Shown piece after piece: positions 1 to 5,104 of a DNA stretch of 6,603 nucleotides. A program made the position numbers and the translations under genes. Numbering within the stretch: position 1 is the stretch's first letter; every line of letters begins with the position of its first letter. The stretch is taken from contig JAJYFI010000094.1 of NCBI GenBank assembly GCA_021790955.1, positions 1 through 6,603 of the forward strand, in the 5' to 3' direction. This DNA is from a bacterium. Lineage in GTDB: Bacteria > Elusimicrobiota > Elusimicrobia > UBA1565 > UBA9628. Below the pieces are notes generated by a model. That model was not told the origin of the DNA and made no database searches. It saw only the letters and a program-made list of their open reading frames with translations.

Positions 1-34
1 CCGCGTTGGGAAGTCCGACGATGCCTATTTCCAT
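1..34 (-). CDS. ychF: Start of YchF-type GTPase/ATPase gene (partial, cut by window edge)
   Basis: Read on the minus strand from the ATG at 34-32, the last bases of the window give M-E-I-G-I-V-G-L-P-N-A plus one base. This is the typical start of YchF (OLA1 family), whose N-terminus runs GIVGLPNxGKST into the P-loop. YchF is a cytosolic, ribosome-associated P-loop NTPase, usually one copy per genome and linked to translation and stress control. The ATG lies one base after the TGA of the upstream membrane-protein gene, so the two are probably co-transcribed and translationally coupled; no strong Shine-Dalgarno is visible. Only 11 residues are seen, and other Obg/TRAFAC GTPases share G-x-P-N-x-G-K-S, so the call depends on the start position together with the GIVGLPN string. 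The P-loop lysine and everything after it lie outside the window. Confidence 0.72.
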   Translation of the reverse strand, partial: MEIGIVGLPNA

Positions 35-35
35 C

Positions 36-779
36 TCAATCGGTTGTTCCCGCGTCATGAAGGCTTCCCACGATCCGGTCAAATTCCGCCGTCTTTTCTC
101 CCGCGGAGAAGACGTAGAGCAGCTTTTCTCCGAGGATGTACGCGGTCACGCGAGCGTTGGGGAATTCGTAGTCGTATTCGACGCCCTGCAGCGTCGGTTG
201 GCCGAGGCGAAGGACCTCGACGGAGGGATGTTCCTTGTTCCGAGCGTCCGCCGCGGCGACGAAGCTCTTGAGCTTGGAGAAGCCCGCGGCCGTGCCCGGA
301 AAGGGGCTGGGGCGGACCGTCAACCGGATGACGCCCAGGCGGCCGTAGCGCAGCCAGCGAGAGGGATCGTCGAGTTCCGTGCCCGTCTTAAAAAAGTAGG
401 CCGTCTGATTCCCCTTGGCCCGATCATCGAGGGCTTCAACCGTATAGCCGGAAGGGACGTAAACCACGTAGCCCCAGTGCCCGATGAACGGTCCTGCGCC
501 TTTGACGGTCTGGAGGGCGTGGTTGGCGCGACCGTTCCGGCGATGATGGACGGCCGTCATCAGCGCGGCGACGGCTACGGTGACGGCGAGAAAGAAGAAA
601 AGTTGAAAACCCGGCCCGGACGATTCCTCCTGGCGTGCGGCGTCCTTGGGGCGCGCTTCCTTGAGCGCCGCGTCGAACTCCTCGGCGGAGACGGCGTCTC
701 CCAGCTCCTGGCGCAGGGCCTCGGGCTCGGCGCCTTCTAGGCGCCCTTGGAGATAGGCCACCAGCTCCTCATGAGTCAT
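36..779 (-). CDS. Single-pass membrane protein of unknown function, upstream of ychF
   Basis: This is a 247-residue protein that I do not recognise. Residues 1-55 are charged and helix-forming (rich in E, A, L, R) and probably cytosolic. Residues about 58-77 are one strongly hydrophobic segment (FFFLAVTVAVAALM) followed by HHRRN. Residues 95-247 are a mixed alpha/beta domain, predicted outside the membrane, with alternating hydrophobic strands such as GYVVYVPSGYTV, RLGVIRLTV and VTAYILGEKLLYVFSAG, and a final helix FDRIVGSL. That order, ending in a strand pair and an 'F..IV.S' helix, recalls PsbP/Mog1-like (DUF1795-type) domains; this is inference only. There is no N-terminal signal peptide, so the single internal segment would be a signal anchor. 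The ATG at 779 is supported by a perfect TATAAT five bases upstream, which predicts a leaderless mRNA. The gene ends one base before a probable ychF start, so it is likely the first gene of an operon with ychF. Confidence 0.8.
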   Translation of the reverse strand: MTHEELVAYLQGRLEGAEPEALRQELGDAVSAEEFDAALKEARPKDAARQEESSGPGFQLFFFLAVTVAVAALMTAVHHRRNGRANHALQTVKGAGPFIGHWGYVVYVPSGYTVEALDDRAKGNQTAYFFKTGTELDDPSRWLRYGRLGVIRLTVRPSPFPGTAAGFSKLKSFVAAADARNKEHPSVEVLRLGQPTLQGVEYDYEFPNARVTAYILGEKLLYVFSAGEKTAEFDRIVGSLHDAGTTD

Positions 780-784
780 AGTGT

Positions 785-790
785 ATTATA
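785..790 (-). promoter_or_regulatory. Consensus -10 box (TATAAT) for the minus-strand membrane-protein/ychF operon
   Basis: On the minus strand, 790-785 reads TATAAT, a perfect sigma-70-type -10 box, followed by five bases (ACACT) and the ATG at 779. Transcription starting about 6-7 bases after the box would begin at or within a base or two of the ATG, so the message would be leaderless. No convincing TTGACA is seen 16-18 bases further upstream (the bases there are GC-rich), and there is no TGn extension, so strength is uncertain. Confidence 0.6.
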
Positions 791-797
791 AGAATCA

Positions 798-827
798 TTG
801 ACCCTTCCGGGCGGCGTAAGATATACT
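798..827 (+). promoter_or_regulatory. Sigma-70-like promoter of the outer-membrane-type gene (leaderless)
   Basis: TTGACC (798-803, five of six to TTGACA) and TATACT (822-827, five of six to TATAAT) are 18 bases apart. The ATG of the downstream gene is at 836, only eight bases after the -10 box, so the transcript should start within a few bases of the start codon. The bases between (TCTCCTCG) hold no Shine-Dalgarno sequence, which fits a leaderless or near-leaderless mRNA. The promoter sits back-to-back with the minus-strand -10 box at 785-790; the two cores are only seven bases apart, so one polymerase probably hinders the other. Confidence 0.65.
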
Positions 828-835
828 TCTCCTCG

Positions 836-1576
836 ATGAAAAACATCCTGATCGCCGTTGCCATGGCGTGCGCCGCGTCGGGGCCTTCGTGGGCGGGCAC
901 GTTTAGCGGCATTTTCGACGGTTTCGCCACCAACGCGGCGCAAAACACGATCCGGCCGTTCGCGCTGGATTTGGGCGGCTTGCTGGGGGCCGACGACCAG
1001 TGGGATGGCCGCACGTTGGGCTTTCCCGGCTTCGACGTGGGGGCGATCGAGAGCTTCCAGGACACGCCGAACTCGAACGACACGATCCTGCGCGCGGCCT
1101 TCGGGAACCATTCCTTCATGGGCATCCCCATGGTCCAGGCGGCGGTGGGGCTTCCTTTCAGGTTCGACGTCGTCGCGCACGGCATGACTTACGACGGGAT
1201 GACGGTGTTGGGCGGCGGCCTGCGATACGGAATCCTGCGTTCCGGGACGATCACGAAGTTCATCCCGAACCTGGGCGTCTCGGCCTTCGGCGACCAAGCG
1301 AGCTACGGCGCGTTCGATGCCACCCACTACGCCTTCAACGTCGACGCCTCCTTCGATCTGCCGATCATCGAGCCTTTCATCGGCGCGGGCCTCGACCGGA
1401 CGAGCGTCACCGTAAATTCGGTGCCGGGCGTTAACGGGGATTACGGACCCGTCGAAGGAACTCGCTACACGGCCGGGCTCGAGATCACGCCCTTCCCATT
1501 CACGAGAGTCGACGTGGCCTATCTTTCCCTCCACGGCATCCCCGGCGCGACCGCGAAGCTCGGGTTTAAGTTTTAG
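836..1576 (+). CDS. Secreted beta-rich protein, probable outer-membrane beta-barrel
   Basis: This is a 246-residue protein. Residues 1-20 (MKNILIAVAMACAASGPSWA) form a clear Sec signal peptide, with SPase I cleavage likely after S-W-A before GTF; no lipobox cysteine is present. The mature part is rich in G, F, T, D and alternating hydrophobic strands (for example AAVGLPFRFDVVAHG, TVLGGGLRYGIL, FIPNLGVSAFG, AFNVDASFDL, RYTAGLEITPF, FTRVDVAYLSLHG). It ends in GFKF, and a C-terminal aromatic residue is the usual BAM recognition signal of outer-membrane barrels. The size would suit an 8- to 10-strand barrel with an N-terminal segment of about 60 residues that has less strand character. I cannot name a family; distant likeness to small OMP/DUF-type barrels is possible but untested. 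The ATG at 836 is fixed by the signal peptide and by the promoter directly upstream. No hairpin terminator is seen in the 35 bases before the next gene. Confidence 0.78.
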   Translation: MKNILIAVAMACAASGPSWAGTFSGIFDGFATNAAQNTIRPFALDLGGLLGADDQWDGRTLGFPGFDVGAIESFQDTPNSNDTILRAAFGNHSFMGIPMVQAAVGLPFRFDVVAHGMTYDGMTVLGGGLRYGILRSGTITKFIPNLGVSAFGDQASYGAFDATHYAFNVDASFDLPIIEPFIGAGLDRTSVTVNSVPGVNGDYGPVEGTRYTAGLEITPFPFTRVDVAYLSLHGIPGATAKLGFKF

Positions 1577-1599
1577 TGAGCCGCGGCCTCCGTTTAGGC

Positions 1600-1605
1600 T
1601 AAGAT
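1600..1605 (+). promoter_or_regulatory. Possible -10 box for the NTase/HEPN pair
   Basis: TAAGAT (four of six to TATAAT) lies six bases before the GTG at 1612, the same geometry as the two stronger promoters at 785-827. No clear -35 box is seen 16-18 bases upstream, and no Shine-Dalgarno precedes the GTG. The placement fits a leaderless message for the toxin-antitoxin-type pair. The pair could also be read through from the gene ending at 1576, 35 bases upstream. Confidence 0.35.
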
Positions 1606-1611
1606 CCGCCC

Positions 1612-1920
1612 GTGCCTCTGAGCGCGGCGCAGAAACGCTACGTGGAAGAAGTCCGCCGGATCGTGCTTCAAGCCCTCGATCCCGATGCCGGCAAGGCCTA
1701 TCTCTTCGGTTCCTTCGCCGCCGGCAGGGCTCGAAGAGGTTCCGACATCGACGTCGCCATTTGGCCGTCCGAAAAGGCGCGCGGCTCGCTTCTCAGCGAG
1801 ATCAGGGAACGATTGGAGGAGAGCACGGTGCCGTATAAAGTAGACGTGGTCGACCTCCGTTCGGCCGCTCCAGAATTCCGCGAGAAGGTGCTGCGCGAGG
1901 CGGTCCCTTGGAAAGGCTGA
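1612..1920 (+). CDS. mntA: MNT-fold nucleotidyltransferase, candidate antitoxin (MntA / HI0073 type)
   Basis: This 102-residue minimal nucleotidyltransferase carries G33-S34, then ten residues, then D45-I-D47: an exact GSX10DXD signature of the MNT family. A third acidic residue is expected in K-V-D78-V-V-D81 (D78 more likely). All catalytic residues are therefore present and the protein has the family's usual length. In the characterised MntA-HepT (type VII toxin-antitoxin) systems the MNT protein transfers AMP from ATP to the tyrosine of the HEPN partner and blocks its RNase activity. The HI0073/HI0074 pair of Haemophilus is the structural prototype of this two-gene layout. The start is a GTG at 1612 with no Shine-Dalgarno, and a possible -10 box lies six bases upstream. 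The gene overlaps the downstream HEPN gene by 13 bases. The function as antitoxin is inferred from motif and partner, not shown by sequence alone. Confidence 0.85.
   Translation: MPLSAAQKRYVEEVRRIVLQALDPDAGKAYLFGSFAAGRARRGSDIDVAIWPSEKARGSLLSEIRERLEESTVPYKVDVVDLRSAAPEFREKVLREAVPWKG
1897..1900 (+). promoter_or_regulatory. Shine-Dalgarno GAGG that decides the TTG start of the HEPN gene
   Basis: GAGG at 1897-1900 is seven bases before the TTG at 1908, inside the 3' end of the NTase gene. This is good spacing, and it supports the TTG as start because no ATG or GTG is available nearby in that frame. The HEPN gene thus seems to use Shine-Dalgarno plus coupled initiation, unlike the leaderless upstream genes. 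Confidence 0.55.
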
Positions 1921-2294
1921 AGCAGCGTTTCGAGACGGCTCGAAAGGCCTTGGAGACTCTCCGGGAGCTTTCCGGCCGCCCCGAAGCTTCGCCTCGCGAC
2001 CGGGACGCCGCCATCCAAAGATTTGAATACAGCTTCGAGGCCGTTTGGAAGGCCTTGCAGCTTTATTTGGCCGAAAAGGAAGGCGTGGAGGCCAATTCGC
2101 CCAAGAGTTGCGCGCGAAGCTCGCGCGAACTGGGACTCTTGGACGACGCCGACGCCGAGGCGGCCTTGCGCATGGCCGACGACCGCAATTTGACTTCCCA
2201 CGCTTACAACGAGGGCTTGGCGAAGGCGATTTACGCCAAGCTTGCCGGCTACGCGGCCCTTATGGATCGCTGGCTGAAGGCTGCGGGAATCTGA
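1908..2294 (+). CDS. hepT: HEPN-domain protein, candidate RNase toxin / NTase partner (HepT / HI0074 type)
   Basis: This 128-residue all-helical protein has the hallmark of the HI0074 'nucleotidyltransferase substrate-binding' family: an N-terminal helix, then R-D-A-A-I-Q-R-F-E-Y-S-F-E-A-V-W-K-A-L at about 32-50. Near residues 93-100 lies R93-N-L-T-S-H98-A-Y100. That is a complete RX4HXY motif: R and H are the HEPN RNase residues and Y is the residue AMPylated by MntA in studied pairs. Length and the final helix match the family, so the gene looks intact. The start is TTG at 1908, overlapping the NTase gene by 13 bases in another frame, with GAGG seven bases upstream; this predicts coupled synthesis of the two partners. 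Known relatives form dimers or hetero-complexes with the MNT protein. Whether this copy is a toxin or only an NTase accessory subunit cannot be told from sequence. A coding remnant of another gene begins at its 3' end. Confidence 0.85.
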   Translation: MERLKQRFETARKALETLRELSGRPEASPRDRDAAIQRFEYSFEAVWKALQLYLAEKEGVEANSPKSCARSSRELGLLDDADAEAALRMADDRNLTSHAYNEGLAKAIYAKLAGYAALMDRWLKAAGI

Positions 2295-2517
2295 GATTGA
2301 TTCGACATTAAACTCGGTTTCCTGCACCGTCAGCCAAGCGGACGCCCGATTCTACTTGAGCGTTACGGGAAAGCACAACTTGCGTCCAGCCAAGGTCAAG
2401 TTCTCAGTGAAGTGCGGTCAGGCCGGAGAGTCGGCCAAGGAGCGCCAAGTCGAGATGGCCTTCACCAATCCTGATTTCCAAAAATTGTTGAACGTCGACC
2501 CGCGTTTGAACCTTTGA
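2278..2517 (+). pseudogene. 3' remnant of an unidentified gene (open frame without a start)
   Basis: Frame +1 is open from just after a TGA at 2275-2277 to the TGA at 2515-2517 (79 codons). It has no ATG or GTG before 2407 and no Shine-Dalgarno before the few possible rare starts. The translation from 2341 (DARFYLSVTGKH, then AKVKFSVKCG, QVEMAFTNPD and LLNVDPRLNL) reads like real protein: amphipathic strands with two cysteines and no low-complexity bias. A hand count over 58 codons (2341-2514) gives GC of about 53% at codon position 1, 36% at position 2 and 72% at position 3. This is the usual coding pattern for a GC-rich genome. The reverse frame used by the methyltransferase tail has only about 53% GC at its third position. 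I therefore take it as the end of a gene whose 5' part has been lost, with the HEPN gene now ending inside its first codons. I recognise no family. A short real gene with an odd start is the alternative. Confidence 0.45.
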
Positions 2518-3963
2518 GCTAAAAAGCCAATCACGCGAAACCGGGGTCAAGCCTTGACTTGAGACATGTCGCCTGCATACCGAGGCGGTGTCCCAAGTCA
2601 GGACCCTATCCAAAAGTCCCACGAGCTCGACGTGGGAGGTCTGGGGGAAGAGGTCGACGGGCTGCGCCTTCAAGAGCTTGTAGCCGAAGCGGGCGAGTTC
2701 CTTGACGTCGCGGGCAAAGGTCGCGGGGTCGCAGGAAACGTAGACCAGCCGCCGGATGGCGGGATGCCGCAAGAGGCCGCGGGCCGCCGGAGAGAGCCCC
2801 GAGCGCGGAGGGTCGGCGACCGCGACGACGCGTCCCTCGAGGCGCTTGGCCAGCCGGGAGACCGCGGCTTCTGTTTTCATCGCCAGGAATTCGACGTTCG
2901 TGACGCCGTTGCGCCGGGCGTTTTTCCAGGCGTCCTCGACCGCCGCGTGGTTTTCCTCGACCCCGACGACGCTCCGGACCGCCCGGCTGATCCAGAAGGC
3001 CAAGGGTCCGACGCCGCTGTACAGGTCGAGGGCCAGATCGAAGCGGACTCCGCCTTCACGAAGGAAATGAAGGGCCTCGTCGTAGAGGAGCTGCGCGGCG
3101 CCGGAGTTGACCTGGAAAAATGAGGCGGGGGAAAGCATGAAGGAAAAGGAGCCGAGCCGGGCTTCCAGGGCGTCCGCCCCCCAAAGTTTGCGCCAATAGG
3201 GGCCAAGGATGACGGAACTTTCCTCGGGCTGGACGTTGTGGTGGAGACCGATGATTTCGGGGAACGCTTTCCTGAGCTCCTCGGAAAGCATCCTTCCCTG
3301 CGGCGGAAGCGTCTGGGACTTCGTTACGATCGCGGCGAGCGCCTTATTCTCGCCGTTGAGACGGATCAGAAGGTGCTTGATCCAGGGCGCCGCGCCCGCG
3401 GCGGCGCCTCGGCGGAGGCATTCCTTGGCTTTCAGGAGCATCCTCACGGAGAGATCCGGTTGGACGGCGCATTCCGTCAGGTCGATGATGCGATGGCTCC
3501 CGGGGGCGTAGAAGCCCGCGACGACATCTCCCCGGGGGCCATGGAGCCCAAAAGGCACTTGGACCTTGTTGCGGTATCCCCACTCGCGGGGCGAGGCGAG
3601 GGCCGGGAGAACGGGCGCGTCCTTGAGCCCTCCGAGCCGCCTCAGGCAGCCGACGACGATCTCGCGCTTGAGCTTGAGCTGGGCTTCGTAGCCGAGCTGC
3701 TGCCAGTCGCAGCCGCCGCAGGAGGCGCCCTCGGGCCTGCCGGGCGCGAAATGGACCGGACAGCGGGGAGGGATCCGGTCGGGGCCGGGCGCGATGACTC
3801 GAAGGATTCGGCCCCGGGCGAAGCTCGAGCGCTTCTCGGCGAGATCGATTTCAAGCTCGTCTCCGGGGACGGCATAGGGGACGAAGACGACGAGGCCGGA
3901 CTCCCCGAGCCGCGCCACTCCCGCCCCCTCGGGGGCGATGCGGTCGATCTTGACCCGGCTCAG
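2404..3963 (-). CDS. rlmD: TrmA/RlmD-family RNA (uracil-C5)-methyltransferase, CTG start, extended C-terminus
   Basis: This S-adenosylmethionine-dependent enzyme makes 5-methyluridine in RNA (23S rRNA for RlmD/RlmCD, tRNA for TrmA); the exact target is unclear. Residues here are counted from the GTG at 3918; add 15 for the CTG start. In order: a TRAM domain (to about 45); four cysteines for a [4Fe-4S] cluster (C53, C67 and C70 in SCGGC, C150); S-F-F-Q-V-N (266-271); SAM loop DLYSGVGPLAF (298-308); DPPRSG (369-374); catalytic C396 in YVSCDP; and FPQTSHVE (424-431). The iron-sulfur motif favours the RlmD branch. The GTG at 3918 would cut off the first TRAM strand. The same frame upstream encodes SRVKIDRIAPEGAGVARLG, a proper TRAM start, beginning at a CTG at 3963 with GAGG six bases upstream and just after the prfB stop. 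Family homology ends near residue 438 (position 2605). A further 66 residues run through a palindrome and antisense to a gene remnant. Third gene of the lnt-prfB run. Confidence 0.88.
   Translation of the reverse strand: MSRVKIDRIAPEGAGVARLGESGLVVFVPYAVPGDELEIDLAEKRSSFARGRILRVIAPGPDRIPPRCPVHFAPGRPEGASCGGCDWQQLGYEAQLKLKREIVVGCLRRLGGLKDAPVLPALASPREWGYRNKVQVPFGLHGPRGDVVAGFYAPGSHRIIDLTECAVQPDLSVRMLLKAKECLRRGAAAGAAPWIKHLLIRLNGENKALAAIVTKSQTLPPQGRMLSEELRKAFPEIIGLHHNVQPEESSVILGPYWRKLWGADALEARLGSFSFMLSPASFFQVNSGAAQLLYDEALHFLREGGVRFDLALDLYSGVGPLAFWISRAVRSVVGVEENHAAVEDAWKNARRNGVTNVEFLAMKTEAAVSRLAKRLEGRVVAVADPPRSGLSPAARGLLRHPAIRRLVYVSCDPATFARDVKELARFGYKLLKAQPVDLFPQTSHVELVGLLDRVLTWDTASVCRRHVSSQGLTPVSRDWLFSSKVQTRVDVQQFLEIRIGEGHLDLALLGRLSGLTALH
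2546..2600. repeat. Nested palindrome, REP/MITE-like, inside the methyltransferase 3' end
   Basis: On the plus strand, TGACTTGAGACA (2555-2566) and TGTCCCAAGTCA (2589-2600) are inverted repeats matching at 11 of 12 positions. Inside them CGCCT (2570-2574) and AGGCG (2583-2587) pair perfectly around an eight-base loop (GCATACCG). A second palindrome, GTCAAG-C-CTTGAC (2546-2558), shares the bases TGAC (2555-2558) with the left outer arm, so the two structures are alternatives. GACATGTC (2563-2570) is a further small palindrome. There is no run of T on either strand, so this is not a standard intrinsic terminator. Its compound design resembles REP-type or MITE-type dispersed elements, but only one copy is in this window. 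Confidence 0.55.
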
Positions 3964-3964
3964 G

Positions 3965-5098
3965 CTAATCCTCGTCCCTCGCCCCGCGCCTGGCCGGGGA
4001 GCCGGCGGCCACCCAGGAAAGATACGCCTCGATGAAGCCGTCGAGATCGCCGTCCATGACGGCGTCCACCTGCGAGGTGGAATATCCCGTGCGAAGGTCC
4101 TTGACGAGCTGGTAGGGCATGAAGACGTAGGAACGGATCTGGTTGCCCCAGCCGATCTCGCCCATGTTGTCGTAGCGCCGCTCCTGCGCCGCGCGCTTCT
4201 TGTCGAGCTCGATCTGGTAGAGCTTCGCCTTGAGCATCCTCATGGCGTTGATGCGGTTCTGCAGCTGAGAGCGCTCGGTCTGGCAAGCGACGACGACGCC
4301 CGTCGGGATATGGATCAGCCGGACCGCGGTTTCGACTTTGTTCACGTTCTGGCCGCCGTGGCCGCCCGCTCGGTAGGTTTCGAGCTTGATGTCCGAGTCG
4401 GCGACCTTGATCTCGATGTCGTCCTCAATGTCGGCCAGCACATCCAGGGACGCGAAGGAGGTGTGACGCCGCTTGTTGGCGTCGAACGGCGAGATGCGGA
4501 CCAGGCGGTGGACGCCGATCTCGCCCTTTAAAAGCCCGTAGGCGTTCGGGCCTCGGACGAAGGCGGAGGCGCTTTTGACGCCGGCCTCCTCTCCCTTGAG
4601 GATGTCGGTCAGGACGAACTCGAGCCCGTGCCGCTGGGCCCAGCGGGAGTACATGCGCAGCAGCATCTCGTTCCAGTCGCAGGCCTCGGTGCCGCCCGCC
4701 CCGGCGTGGAAGCTCAAGATCGCGTCCGACCGGTCGAGTTCCCCGGAAAGCTTGAGCGCGGTGTCCATCTCGCGCAGCGCCCGCTGAGCCTCCGAGAGCT
4801 CCTTGCCGACGATCTTGAGCTCGGAGGCGTCGTCGGCTTCCCGCGCGAGCTCGAGATGGGTCTTTAAGTCGTCGAGGCTCTGTCCCGCGTTTTGCCACTT
4901 GGCGACCGTTTTCTTGAGGCGGTCGAGTTCGGTCGACTTTTTGCGCGCGATCTCGGGGCGGGCCCAAAAGCCGGTCGTGGCGACCTCGGCCTCGAGGGCC
5001 TGAATGTCGTTGCGAAGCTTGGCGATATTGAGGAGCTTGCCGAGGCGCTCGTGGAGATTCAGGGCCTCCGTCAGCGCTTGAGCCGTTTCTGGAAACAT
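3965..5098 (-). CDS. prfB: Peptide chain release factor 2 (RF2), without programmed frameshift
   Basis: RF2 (377 residues; E. coli has 365) acts in the cytosol, reading UGA and UAA in the ribosomal A site and triggering peptide release. In order: an N-terminal helical domain (about 1-110) with the FW/W-type turn (TTGFWARPEIA, 41-51); HAGAGGTEACDW (131-142); the stop-codon reading tripeptide S203-P204-F205 in VRISPFDANKRRHTSF, which separates RF2 from RF1 (PAT type); the catalytic G248-G249-Q250 in GGHGGQNVNKVETAVR; and the C-terminal domain. The SPF and GGQ positions match E. coli numbering within two residues, so the ATG at 5098 gives a full-length protein. The +1 frameshift site found near codon 26 in many prfB genes is absent: codons 20-28 read straight through with no CTTTGAC. 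The stop is TAG, a codon RF2 does not read. It follows lnt by six bases and in the same frame. No clear Shine-Dalgarno is seen, so coupling to lnt is likely. Confidence 0.96.
   Translation of the reverse strand: MFPETAQALTEALNLHERLGKLLNIAKLRNDIQALEAEVATTGFWARPEIARKKSTELDRLKKTVAKWQNAGQSLDDLKTHLELAREADDASELKIVGKELSEAQRALREMDTALKLSGELDRSDAILSFHAGAGGTEACDWNEMLLRMYSRWAQRHGLEFVLTDILKGEEAGVKSASAFVRGPNAYGLLKGEIGVHRLVRISPFDANKRRHTSFASLDVLADIEDDIEIKVADSDIKLETYRAGGHGGQNVNKVETAVRLIHIPTGVVVACQTERSQLQNRINAMRMLKAKLYQIELDKKRAAQERRYDNMGEIGWGNQIRSYVFMPYQLVKDLRTGYSTSQVDAVMDGDLDGFIEAYLSWVAAGSPARRGARDED
3970..3973 (-). promoter_or_regulatory. Shine-Dalgarno GAGG that decides the CTG start of the RNA methyltransferase
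   Basis: On the minus strand GAGG (3973-3970) lies in the last codons of prfB, six bases before CTG 3963-3961. The CTG begins two bases after the complete prfB TAG. The position suits re-initiation by ribosomes finishing prfB. The GTG at 3918 has a GGGG run about ten bases upstream but would remove the first TRAM strand. An ATT at 3969 is too close to the GAGG. Confidence 0.5.
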
Positions 5099-5104
5099 GG
5101 GGTG

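Noticed and set aside
6..740. 244-codon plus-strand ORF opposite the membrane-protein gene
   Set aside because: The minus-strand gene has a membrane segment, a consensus -10 box and a coupled downstream gene. The plus-strand product has shadow composition.
776..1534. 252-codon minus-strand ORF opposite the secreted protein
   Set aside because: The plus strand has a clear signal peptide, a C-terminal phenylalanine and a promoter. The antisense product is Arg/Gly/Asp-rich shadow sequence without family features.
1577..1611. Possible terminator after the secreted-protein gene (GAGCCGCGGCCTC)
   Set aside because: The arms mismatch at inner positions and no T-tract follows.
1698..2327. 209-codon minus-strand ORF across the NTase/HEPN genes
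   Set aside because: Both plus-strand genes show exact family motifs, and the reverse frame has none.
2514..2533. Possible terminator (GCT-AAAA-AGC) between the convergent genes
   Set aside because: The stem is only three base pairs and not GC-rich. No convincing intrinsic terminator was found between the convergent transcripts.
3238..4035. 265-codon plus-strand ORF opposite the RNA methyltransferase
   Set aside because: The minus strand carries all methyltransferase motifs here. The plus-strand translation is compositionally biased and has no start signal.
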